From Sphingomonadaceae bacterium (GTDB taxonomy: Bacteria; Pseudomonadota; Alphaproteobacteria; Sphingomonadales; Sphingomonadaceae), in assembly GCA_947442095.1 (NCBI GenBank), contig CANEVG010000015.1:1-20855 (forward strand): a stretch of DNA of 20,855 nt. The letters run 5' to 3'. The stretch's first letter is position 1; every line of letters starts with the position of its first letter. The position numbers were made by a program, and so were the translations under genes. Positions 7,158 through 14,271 of the stretch are shown piece after piece. The notes below the pieces were generated by a model. It was not told where the DNA came from and did not search any database. It saw only the letters and a list, made by a program, of their open reading frames with translations.

Positions 7158-7174
7158 GTACAAATTCCTATAGC
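7146..7174 (+). promoter_or_regulatory. Candidate sigma-70-type promoter for the dcw cluster
   Basis: TGAACA (7146-7151) and TATAGC (7169-7174) are separated by 17 nt, each matching four of six consensus bases. This would place transcription start near 7181 and give a leader of nearly 200 nt before the GTG start of mraZ. It is the best -35/-10 pair I found in the gap but is not strong. Confidence 0.35.
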
Positions 7175-7184
7175 GTCGCGCTAT
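7170..7184. repeat. Small inverted repeat at the candidate transcription start
   Basis: ATAGCG (7170-7175) and CGCTAT (7179-7184) pair perfectly around TCG. It overlaps the proposed -10 element, so it may be an operator dyad, or a hairpin at the very 5' end of the transcript. Confidence 0.3.
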
Positions 7185-7333
7185 CCAAGGATTCATCCAC
7201 TGGAATCAACAACTGAGCGCAATTTCCCGCATTTTCCCCTTTTCGCCCGGGCACTCCCGCGTTAAGGCTCTTTTTCATCGAGACAAACTTCATGGCGCAT
7301 CCACGGGGGATGTTCCGGCCAGTGCATGCGCGC

Positions 7334-7411
7334 GGGCGGGGTCGGGGGCTTATGTGTCGTTGCGGGGGTTCGGGGCGTGGCCGGGGCGCAGTCGCAGTTT
7401 TGGGGGCAGGG
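7334..7411 (+). other. G-tract cluster over the mraZ start (possible G-quadruplex)
   Basis: Runs of three to five G occur at 7334-7336, 7338-7341, 7344-7348, 7364-7368, 7372-7375, 7383-7386, 7402-7406 and 7409-7411 on the coding strand. They surround the GTG start at 7377. Loops are 1-7 nt except for two of 15 nt. GGGGG at 7364-7368 is also the best ribosome-binding candidate, 8 nt before the GTG. Confidence 0.4.
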
Positions 7412-7877
7412 CTTTTCGCCGCGCGGCGATAAGAACCGCTTTGTCCTGCCTGCAGACTTCCGCCCCAAGGTAAAAGCCGCCTCGGACGGCGAACGCACCC
7501 TGTGCATCGACAAGCACCATAATCACCCCTGCCTAGTCGGCTTTGGCACGTCCTATGCCGAAACCTTCGAAGAGCAGATCGACAAGGAAGAGCGCAACGC
7601 GATCCAGCGCGGCGAAGAGTTCGACCGCGATGTGCGCGAGGCGCAGCTCTGCGGTTTCGCCACGGTCAGCTTCGACGATTCGGGCCGGTTCGTGCTTCCC
7701 GAGCATCTCGGTGAACAGGCCTCGATCAAGGAGGCGCTCTATTTCCACGGTGGCCTGCGCAAGTTCACGATCTGGTCGCCCGAGGTTCTGTTTTCGATGG
7801 GGCCGGAGTGGGATTCGGCCAAATCGTCTTGCCGCGCCAAGATGGCCGAACAGGCCGCGAAGGCATCGCGCAAATGA
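7377..7877 (+). CDS. mraZ: Transcriptional regulator MraZ
   Basis: First gene of the dcw cluster, encoding a DNA-binding regulator that forms oligomeric rings and binds its own promoter. Two SpoVT-AbrB-like halves are visible: GDKNRFVLPADFR (17-29) and DDSGRFVLPEHL (100-111). The canonical DxKGR loop is altered in both halves (DKNR and DDSGR), which I believe is usual in sphingomonads. With the GTG at 7377 the protein is 166 residues and begins just before the first domain. GGGGG lies 8 nt upstream. An in-frame ATG at 7326 would add 17 low-complexity Gly/Val residues without domain similarity and has poor ribosome-binding spacing. The stop overlaps rsmH by ATGA. MraZ is expected to repress the operon and is often antagonised by RsmH. 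Confidence 0.9.
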   Translation: MAGAQSQFWGQGFSPRGDKNRFVLPADFRPKVKAASDGERTLCIDKHHNHPCLVGFGTSYAETFEEQIDKEERNAIQRGEEFDRDVREAQLCGFATVSFDDSGRFVLPEHLGEQASIKEALYFHGGLRKFTIWSPEVLFSMGPEWDSAKSSCRAKMAEQAAKASRK

Positions 7878-8824
7878 GCGGGCCACCTCATATCCCCGTC
7901 CTCCTCGATGAGGTTGTCGAGGCGATCGCCCCTGCTCCCGGTTCGCTGATTATCGACGCCACGTTCGGCGCTGGTGGATACACGCGCCGCTTGCTTGATG
8001 TCGGCGCGACCGTCCATGCCTTCGACCGCGATCCCGATGCGATTTCCGCCGGGCAGGGCTGGACCGAAGCGGAAGAAACTCCGCCGCGCCTCGTGCTCCA
8101 TCCGCGCCGCTTTTCCGAACTGGTCGAAGGGCTGGCCAGTGCCGGCATCGCTTCGGTGCAGGGCGTTGTCTTCGATATCGGCGTCAGCTCGATGCAGCTC
8201 GATCAGGCGGCGCGCGGCTTTGCCTTTTCTAGCGATGGCCCGCTCGATATGCGCATGTCGCAGGAGGGGGAAAGCGCGGCCGATTTCCTCAACGAGGCGA
8301 GCGAGGAAGCGATTGCCGATGTGCTCTATCGCTATGGCGAAGAGCGCCAATCGCGCCGCATTGCCCGCGCGGTGGTGGCCTCCCGGCCGCTGACCACCAC
8401 GGGCCAGTTCGCGCATGTGGTGCGCAAGGCCTTGGGCTATCGCCCCGGCGCGCCGCGCGATCCGGCCACACGCAGCTTTCAGGCCGTGCGCATTCATATC
8501 AATGGCGAGCTGGATGAGCTGATGGCGGGCCTTGCGGCGGCGGAACGCCTGCTCGCCCCCGGCGGGCGCCTGGCAGTGGTGAGTTTTCACAGCCTTGAGG
8601 ACCGCATCGTCAAGCAGTTCCTCCGCGAAGCGGCGGGCGCGATGCCCTCGGGATCGCGGCACCTGCCGATGAGCGGCGCAGCGGCGGCGGCGGTGTTTGA
8701 AAAGCCCTCCGCCGCAATCCGCGCGGGCGCGGCGGAAGAGGCGCGTAACCCTCGCGCGCGTTCGGCCACCTTGCGCTGGGCGGTCCGCACCGCAGCGCCT
8801 GCCCGCACGGGTCTGGCCGCATGA
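7874..8824 (+). CDS. rsmH: 16S rRNA (cytosine-1402-N4)-methyltransferase RsmH
   Basis: A 316-residue SAM-dependent enzyme (also MraW) that N4-methylates C1402 in the ribosomal P site. Motif I is DATFGAGGYT (28-37). Asp51 follows in AFDRD. DIGVSSMQLD (101-110) and GFAFSSDGPLDMRM (115-128) are diagnostic of the family. RSFQAVRIHIN and VVSFHSLEDR complete the core towards the C-terminus. Length equals that of the E. coli enzyme. The ATG lies inside the mraZ stop (ATGA), and the 3' end overlaps ftsL in the same way, so it is read on the dcw transcript. Confidence 0.97.
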   Translation: MSGPPHIPVLLDEVVEAIAPAPGSLIIDATFGAGGYTRRLLDVGATVHAFDRDPDAISAGQGWTEAEETPPRLVLHPRRFSELVEGLASAGIASVQGVVFDIGVSSMQLDQAARGFAFSSDGPLDMRMSQEGESAADFLNEASEEAIADVLYRYGEERQSRRIARAVVASRPLTTTGQFAHVVRKALGYRPGAPRDPATRSFQAVRIHINGELDELMAGLAAAERLLAPGGRLAVVSFHSLEDRIVKQFLREAAGAMPSGSRHLPMSGAAAAAVFEKPSAAIRAGAAEEARNPRARSATLRWAVRTAAPARTGLAA

Positions 8825-9537
8825 TGGTCAGCGCCAACCGGTTCCGCTCGATCGGCTGGATTGCGCTGCTGCTGGTGTGTGCCGCGCTGGTCATGGTGCT
8901 GGCGTTCCGCGTCAACGCGCTGCGCAGCCAGGTCCATCGCACCGAGCAGCAGATCATCTCGCTGCGCAAGGAGAAGCTCTACCTTGAAACAGAGGTGGAA
9001 ACCCGCGCCAACCAGCAGCAGCTGAAGCTGTGGAACGATGTCGAGTTCGGCTATGTCGCGCCGTCGGCAAGCCAGTATATTTCGAACGAGCGCCAGCTTG
9101 CCGCCTTTGCCAAGCCGGATGGACCGGGTGCCCCAACGCCGATCCGTGTGGCGAGCGCGGACAACGCCGTGGCAGCCGAAGTGGCGTTCCCGGCCATCGT
9201 TTCGCGCCTGACCGGCGATTCCGATATCTCCGCCCCAGCGGAGCGCGAGAGCGATAACACCGCCAGCGCTGCAGCGGCCCCGGCCGATCGCGCTGCCGCG
9301 ACCGAAGCGCTAGGCGCGCGGCTAGCCATGGTCGTCCCAGTGAAGCAAGCCGCCGCCGGAAAGCGGCAGGACAAGGATAAGCCCGCTCTCGCCAAATCCG
9401 GCAGCACGAAGGGCAAGAAATCAGGTTCTGCGCGGGCGGACAAAAAGACCCAGCTCGCCAGCGCTACCAAGGCTGCCACACCGTCCAATCCCGCTAAGTC
9501 CACCAAACCCGCTAAGCCGAGCAAGACCGCCCCGTGA
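8821..9537 (+). CDS. ftsL: Cell division protein FtsL with a long basic C-terminal tail
   Basis: A bitopic divisome protein that, with FtsB and FtsQ, activates FtsW-FtsI. The assignment rests on position between rsmH and ftsI and on topology: a short cytoplasmic N-terminus, one membrane helix (about 11-29), then a coiled coil (about 31-65, RVNALRSQVHRTEQQIISLR) and the NDVEFGYVAPSASQYI segment. At 238 residues it is about twice the E. coli length. The extra part is low complexity: Ala/Asp/Glu-containing to about 170, then very Lys-rich (15 Lys, 3 Asp in 175-238). The tail should be periplasmic. Start ATG 8821 overlaps the rsmH stop. A second ATG follows directly. Confidence 0.85.
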   Translation: MMVSANRFRSIGWIALLLVCAALVMVLAFRVNALRSQVHRTEQQIISLRKEKLYLETEVETRANQQQLKLWNDVEFGYVAPSASQYISNERQLAAFAKPDGPGAPTPIRVASADNAVAAEVAFPAIVSRLTGDSDISAPAERESDNTASAAAAPADRAAATEALGARLAMVVPVKQAAAGKRQDKDKPALAKSGSTKGKKSGSARADKKTQLASATKAATPSNPAKSTKPAKPSKTAP

Positions 9538-11279
9538 ACGCTCTGACCGCTTCCGCCGCCATCGCCTCGGGCCGGGTCCAGCTGGCGAACGTGCGCCAGA
9601 TTGCGCTGATCACTGCACGGATGCGGGCGCAGTGGGTGATGCTGGTGTTCGTGTTTCTGGCGCTGACGGCTTGTGTGCGGATCGGCCAGCTCGGCCTGTT
9701 CGAACAGACGCCCGAGCGCGCGTCGATGGCCGAAGCACTGCTGCCTTCGCGCGGGGAGATCACCGATCGCCAAGGACTGGCGCTGGCCCGCGCGTTTGCG
9801 TCCTATTCGCTGTGGTTCAATCCCAAGGCGCTGGGCGAAGCGGGCTCGCCGCTGGTCAAGACGCCCGAGGAAGTGGCGCAGGCGCTTGTCGGCATTTTCC
9901 CCGAAGCCGATTATGCGGATCTACTGGCGCGGCTCAAGGCAGGCAGAGCATGCTATCTGCACCGCCGGGTCCTGCCCGAAGAGGCCAACCGGGTCTTCGC
10001 TCTGGGCGAACCGGCACTGGAGTTCCCGCGTGAGGAGCAGCGCTTTTATCCGCAAGGCTCGCTCGCCGCGCATGTGCTCGGCTATGTCGACGAGGCAGGC
10101 AAGGGCCATGTCGGCATGGAGCAGGTGCTCGAAGGCCGCCTGCTCGATCCGGTGCATCGCGGCACGCCCACCGCGCTTTCGCTCGACGCGCGCGCACAGG
10201 GCGCTCTGGAAGACGAGCTTGGCCGGGGCATGATGGAAACCAACGCGAAGGGCGCGGCGGGGCTGATCCTCGATGCCGATAGCGGCGAGGTTGTCGCACT
10301 CGCCTCGCTGCCCTCGTTCAATCCGAACCGTTCGGATCTGGCCTACAACGATCTGGTGTTCAACCGGGTCTCCAATCAGGTTTACGAGCTTGGCTCCACC
10401 TTCAAGCCGATCACGGTTGCCTCGGCCATCGATGCCGGAGTGCTTACCGATCTAAGCACGCGCTATCCTTCGGTACCGTTCAACATTGCGGGCTACACCA
10501 TTCACGACAGCCACAATTTCGGCACGACGCTGAACGTTCCGGAAGCGCTCATCCATTCGTCGAACGTTGTGACGGCGCATGTGGCAGATGCGCTGGGGCC
10601 AACCGCACTGCGCCAGACGATGACGGCACTGGGCATGCACGAGCGCCCGACCATCGAACTGCCCGCGCGCGGCTTTCCGCTCTGGCCCAGGGGCGGCGGG
10701 CAGAACGGCAGCGGCGATTGGCAGCGGCTCACGAACATGACCGTGAGCTATGGCCACGGCATCGCAGTGACCCCGCTGCACCTTGCATCCGCCTATGCCG
10801 CGATGGTTAACGGCGGGCTGTGGCGTCCGGCCACGCTCTACAAGATCGATCCGGCGCATCTTCCGCCGGGCCGCCGCGTGTTCAAGGCCTCAACCAGCGC
10901 GCGGATGCGCCAGTTGCTGCGGATGATCGTGGCCGATGGCACCGGCCGCAAGGCGAATGCGGCGGGCTTCCGCGTGGGGGGCAAGACCGGTTCTGCTGAA
11001 AAACCGGGTCTGCGCGGCTACCGCAAGACCTCGCTGATCGCGACCTTTGCCGCCGCCTTCCCGATGGACAAGCCGCGCTATGTCGTGATCGTGATGCTCG
11101 ATGAACCGCAGGCGACGCAAGCCTCCTCCGGCCAGCGCACCGCTGCGTGGAATGCCGCGCCGATCGTAGGCCGGCTGGTGCCGCGCATCGGGCCGATGCT
11201 GGGCGTGGTCCCCGATGCGCACCACGATGTCGATATCACCGACCTCAGCCCGCTCGTCGGCTCGGGAGAAGGCGAATGA
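9534..11279 (+). CDS. ftsI: Septal peptidoglycan transpeptidase FtsI (PBP3)
   Basis: A 581-residue class B penicillin-binding protein that crosslinks septal peptidoglycan. It has a membrane anchor at about 34-52, the pedestal motif RGEITDRQG (73-81), then the transpeptidase domain with active-site Ser288 in STFK (288-291), SSN (342-344) and KTGSA (484-488). KTGS replaces the usual KTGT, a conservative change. The start is GTG at 9534, overlapping the ftsL stop as GTGA with no good ribosome binding site, which suggests dependence on ftsL translation. The 3' end overlaps murE by ATGA. Its glycosyltransferase partner FtsW is encoded further along the cluster. Confidence 0.96.
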   Translation: MNALTASAAIASGRVQLANVRQIALITARMRAQWVMLVFVFLALTACVRIGQLGLFEQTPERASMAEALLPSRGEITDRQGLALARAFASYSLWFNPKALGEAGSPLVKTPEEVAQALVGIFPEADYADLLARLKAGRACYLHRRVLPEEANRVFALGEPALEFPREEQRFYPQGSLAAHVLGYVDEAGKGHVGMEQVLEGRLLDPVHRGTPTALSLDARAQGALEDELGRGMMETNAKGAAGLILDADSGEVVALASLPSFNPNRSDLAYNDLVFNRVSNQVYELGSTFKPITVASAIDAGVLTDLSTRYPSVPFNIAGYTIHDSHNFGTTLNVPEALIHSSNVVTAHVADALGPTALRQTMTALGMHERPTIELPARGFPLWPRGGGQNGSGDWQRLTNMTVSYGHGIAVTPLHLASAYAAMVNGGLWRPATLYKIDPAHLPPGRRVFKASTSARMRQLLRMIVADGTGRKANAAGFRVGGKTGSAEKPGLRGYRKTSLIATFAAAFPMDKPRYVVIVMLDEPQATQASSGQRTAAWNAAPIVGRLVPRIGPMLGVVPDAHHDVDITDLSPLVGSGEGE

Positions 11280-12739
11280 AGCTGGGCGCATTGGCTGCAG
11301 CCGCTGGCATGTACCACTCCGCTGCCGACGGGGCCTTTGCCGACACGAACGTGACGGGCTTTGCCATCGATCACCGCAAGGTGGCCCCCGGCACGGTGTT
11401 CGGCGCGTTTCCCGGTGCGCGCTTCAATGGCGAGGATTTCATTGTCGCTGCTGTCGCCGCCGGTGCCATCGCAGTGGTCGCGCGGCCCGAGGCCAAGGTC
11501 GAGGGTGCGGCGCATATTGCCGATGCTTCGCCGCGCCGCATGTTTGCGCGCCTTGCCGCGCCGTTCTTCGCGCCGGTGCCGGAAATGCTGGTGGCCGTGA
11601 CCGGCACCAACGGCAAGACTTCGACGGTCGAGATGACACGCCAGTTGTGGCGCATGGCCGGGTTCAGTGCTGCTTCCATTGGCACGCTCGGTGTTACCAC
11701 AGCGGATGAGAGCGTCTCCACCGGGCTGACCACGCCTGATATCGTAACATTCCTTGCCAACCTTACTGGGCTTGCGCGCGAGGGGGTGAGCCATGTGGCC
11801 TACGAGGCCTCCAGCCACGGGCTCGACCAGTTCCGCAACGAAGGCCCGCGCGTGGCCGCTGGGGCCTTCACCAATCTCAGCCGCGATCATCTGGACTATC
11901 ACGGCACGATGGACGCCTATTTCGCCGCCAAGATGCGCCTCTTCGACGATGTCGTGGCCGAAGACGGCGCGGCGGTGATCTGGGCGGACGATACGTGGTC
12001 GGCTGAGGCCATTACCGCTGCGAAGGCGCGCGGCCTCAAGGTCATCAGCGTGGGCGAGGCAGGGAAGACGATCCAGCTCCTCTCGCGCAGGCCCACCCAG
12101 CTTGGCCAGACGCTGGAGATTGCCTTCGATGGCGCACGCCGCAAGCTCGATCTGCCGCTGATAGGGGCCTATCAGGCCGCCAATGCGCTGGTTTCCGCCG
12201 GTCTGGTGATCGCGACCGCCGGCGATCCGGCGGCGACATTTGCGGCGCTGTCACGCATCCAGCCCGTGCGCGGGCGGCTGGAGCGCGCGGCGATCAACCG
12301 AGCCGGGGCGCCCGTCTATGTCGATTATGCGCACACGCCCGATGCGATAACGGCGGCGATTGCCGCGCTGCGCCCGCACGTTGCCGGTAAGCTGATCACC
12401 GTAATCGGCGCAGGCGGCGACCGCGATGCGGGCAAGCGCGCGCCGATGGGCGAAGCGGCCTGCGCGGGTGCGGACCTGGTGATTGTGACCGACGACAACC
12501 CGCGCGGCGAAGACCCTGCGCTGATCCGGGCTGCCGTTCTTGCAGGATGCAACGAGCGTGCGCGCGAGATCGCGGGCCGCCGCGAGGCGATTACCGAGGC
12601 CATTGCGCAGGCGGGAACTGAGGATATCGTGCTTGTCGCGGGCAAGGGGCACGAGCAAGGGCAGATTGTGGGGCGCGGCGAGGCCATGCGCGTCCTGCCG
12701 TTCGATGATGTGCAAGTGGCACGGGAGTGTACGACATGA
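11276..12739 (+). CDS. murE: UDP-MurNAc-L-Ala-D-Glu:meso-diaminopimelate ligase MurE
   Basis: A 487-residue cytosolic ATP-dependent ligase that adds the third amino acid of the stem peptide. Walker A is TGTNGKTST (109-117) with Lys114. The carbamylated lysine is probably Lys219 in AAKMRLF. DNPR (407-410, within TDDNPRGED) is the meso-DAP recognition motif, so the cell wall should be meso-DAP type. YEASSHGLDQ (176-185) and NLSRDHLDYHGT (200-211) are family signatures. GGGAGAAGG just upstream of the ATG gives a good ribosome binding site inside the ftsI end. The 3' end overlaps murF by ATGA. Confidence 0.97.
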   Translation: MKLGALAAAAGMYHSAADGAFADTNVTGFAIDHRKVAPGTVFGAFPGARFNGEDFIVAAVAAGAIAVVARPEAKVEGAAHIADASPRRMFARLAAPFFAPVPEMLVAVTGTNGKTSTVEMTRQLWRMAGFSAASIGTLGVTTADESVSTGLTTPDIVTFLANLTGLAREGVSHVAYEASSHGLDQFRNEGPRVAAGAFTNLSRDHLDYHGTMDAYFAAKMRLFDDVVAEDGAAVIWADDTWSAEAITAAKARGLKVISVGEAGKTIQLLSRRPTQLGQTLEIAFDGARRKLDLPLIGAYQAANALVSAGLVIATAGDPAATFAALSRIQPVRGRLERAAINRAGAPVYVDYAHTPDAITAAIAALRPHVAGKLITVIGAGGDRDAGKRAPMGEAACAGADLVIVTDDNPRGEDPALIRAAVLAGCNERAREIAGRREAITEAIAQAGTEDIVLVAGKGHEQGQIVGRGEAMRVLPFDDVQVARECTT

Positions 12740-14271
12740 ATGCCCATCCGGCCTTGCTGCAATGGCCTGTGGAGCCGAGCGACGATCTCGGCCTGGCGCT
12801 GTGGAGCGCAGGCGGGATCGCTGCAGCCACCGGCGGCACGGCGTCTGGCCAGTTTGCCGTCTCAGGCTGCGCCATCGACAGCCGCGAGGTACTGCCCGGC
12901 GACCTGTTCATCGCGCTGAAGGGCGCGGAGAGCGATGGGCACCGCTTTCTGGAAGGCGCGTTTGCACGCGGGGCGAGCGCCGCACTGGTCGAGTACCCGG
13001 TGCCATGGCCGCATGTGCTGGTGGAGAACACCACGCAAGCGCTGGTCGATCTGGGTCACGCCGCGCGCGCGCGGGTGCACGCGGCGATCATCGGGGTAAC
13101 CGGTTCGGCGGGCAAGACCGGCGTCAAAGAAGCGCTTTTTGCCGCGCTCGACCGGGGCAGCCGGGGCCGCGCGCACCGCTCGGTCAAGAGCTACAACAAC
13201 CATGTCGGCGTGCCGCTCAGCCTCGCACGGATGCCTGCGCGCACGCGCTTCGGCGTGCTGGAAATGGGCATGAACCATGCAGGCGAGCTTTCTGCGCTGA
13301 CCAGCCTCGTGCGGCCTCATGTCGCCATCGTCACCACAATTGCGCCTGCGCATATCGGCCACTTTTCCGGCGAGGAAGCCATCGCCGACGCCAAGGCTGA
13401 GATCTTCGAGGGGCTGGAAGTGGGCGGAATGGCGATCATCCCGGCGGACAGCCCGCACTATGTCCGCCTGCGTGAAGCCGCCGCGCGCCATGCCGGCGCT
13501 GTCGTCAGCTTCGGGCGCAGCGATCATGCCGATGCGCGCCTGCTCGATGCCGTGCCAGCCGTTGGCGGCGGCACGCTGGTGACCGCCGCGTTCACGGGCG
13601 AACTGGGCAATCGCAAGCTGTGCTACACTGTGGCGATGCCCGGCGCGCACTGGGTGGAGAATTCGCTGGCCGTGATGGCCGCCGTGCTCGCCGTGGGCGG
13701 CGATCTGGGTGCGGCAGGCCTCGCGCTATCCGAAATGGAAAGCCTGGCCGGGCGCGGCGCGCGCCACACCATTCCCGCGCCCGGCGGCGACGGTTCGGGC
13801 AAGGCGCTGCTGATCGATGAAAGCTACAATGCCAACCCCGCCTCGATGCGTGTGACCATTGCTTCGCTGGGCGAAGTGACGGCGCGCCGCCGCATCGCGG
13901 TGCTGGGGGCGATGAAGGAACTGGGCGACCTTTCGGATGGGTATCACGCTGCGCTGGCAGAGCCGCTGATCGCAGCCGGGGTGGAGCGGATCATTCTGGT
14001 CGGCCCGGAAATGGCGGCGCTGGCGTCCGCCCTGACCGGCGCGATCACAAACGCATTGGGGAAAAGCGCAGACCCCGCGCTTGCGGGCCGAATCGAACTC
14101 GACCATGTCGAAAATGCTGCCAGAGCGGCGGAATGCCTTGCTGCGGACAGCCCGCAGGGGGGCGATGCCATTCTGGTCAAGGGGTCGAATTCGGTCGGGT
14201 TGGGCGCCTTGGTGCGAGCCCTGACCGCTGCGGCGCCATCGGGTCAGGCCACTGCCGCCAAGGAATTGTGA
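12736..14271 (+). CDS. murF: UDP-MurNAc-tripeptide:D-Ala-D-Ala ligase MurF
   Basis: A 511-residue ATP-dependent ligase that adds D-Ala-D-Ala to complete the UDP-MurNAc-pentapeptide. Walker A is GVTGSAGKTGVKE (120-132) with Lys127. The Gly after GKT is the alphaproteobacterial form of the usual GKTT. SYNNHVGVPLSL, LEMGMNHAGEL, DESYNANPASM and GSNSVGLG follow in family order. It is about 60 residues longer than the E. coli protein, partly from an N-terminal lead and loops such as 'GGDGSGKAL'. ATG 12736 overlaps the murE stop and has GGGAG 8 nt upstream. A GTG at 12727 would add three residues and overlaps that motif. Confidence 0.96.
   Translation: MNAHPALLQWPVEPSDDLGLALWSAGGIAAATGGTASGQFAVSGCAIDSREVLPGDLFIALKGAESDGHRFLEGAFARGASAALVEYPVPWPHVLVENTTQALVDLGHAARARVHAAIIGVTGSAGKTGVKEALFAALDRGSRGRAHRSVKSYNNHVGVPLSLARMPARTRFGVLEMGMNHAGELSALTSLVRPHVAIVTTIAPAHIGHFSGEEAIADAKAEIFEGLEVGGMAIIPADSPHYVRLREAAARHAGAVVSFGRSDHADARLLDAVPAVGGGTLVTAAFTGELGNRKLCYTVAMPGAHWVENSLAVMAAVLAVGGDLGAAGLALSEMESLAGRGARHTIPAPGGDGSGKALLIDESYNANPASMRVTIASLGEVTARRRIAVLGAMKELGDLSDGYHAALAEPLIAAGVERIILVGPEMAALASALTGAITNALGKSADPALAGRIELDHVENAARAAECLAADSPQGGDAILVKGSNSVGLGALVRALTAAAPSGQATAAKEL

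Larger units (their letters stand above)
7052..7207. promoter_or_regulatory. Cluster of four GANTC (CcrM-type methylation) sites
   Basis: GATTC at 7052-7056, GAGTC at 7103-7107, GATTC at 7190-7194 and GAATC at 7203-7207. By eye the first 1.6 kb of the window contains only one such site. In alphaproteobacteria GANTC is methylated by CcrM, and methylation state modulates cell-cycle promoters through GcrA. The last two sites sit just downstream of the candidate transcription start. Confidence 0.5.
7042..7376 (+). other. Regulatory gap upstream of the dcw cluster
   Basis: The longest stretch without a convincing gene, 335 nt to the preferred mraZ start. It contains a candidate promoter, TGGG-like repeats, four GANTC sites, a small hairpin, an AT-richer block at about 7159-7290 and the beginning of a G-tract series. 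No terminator for the preceding genes is apparent, so some read-through into mraZ is possible. Confidence 0.7.

Noticed and set aside
7262..7277. Possible CtrA site (TTAA-N7-TTAA) upstream of mraZ
   Set aside because: Only the first TTAA is present. The second half reads TTTC, so it is a half-site at best.
7292..7432. 46-residue Arg/Gly-rich upstream frame ending inside mraZ
   Set aside because: No ribosome binding site, low-complexity product derived from G-tracts, and it overlaps mraZ in another frame. A leader peptide cannot be excluded but nothing supports it.
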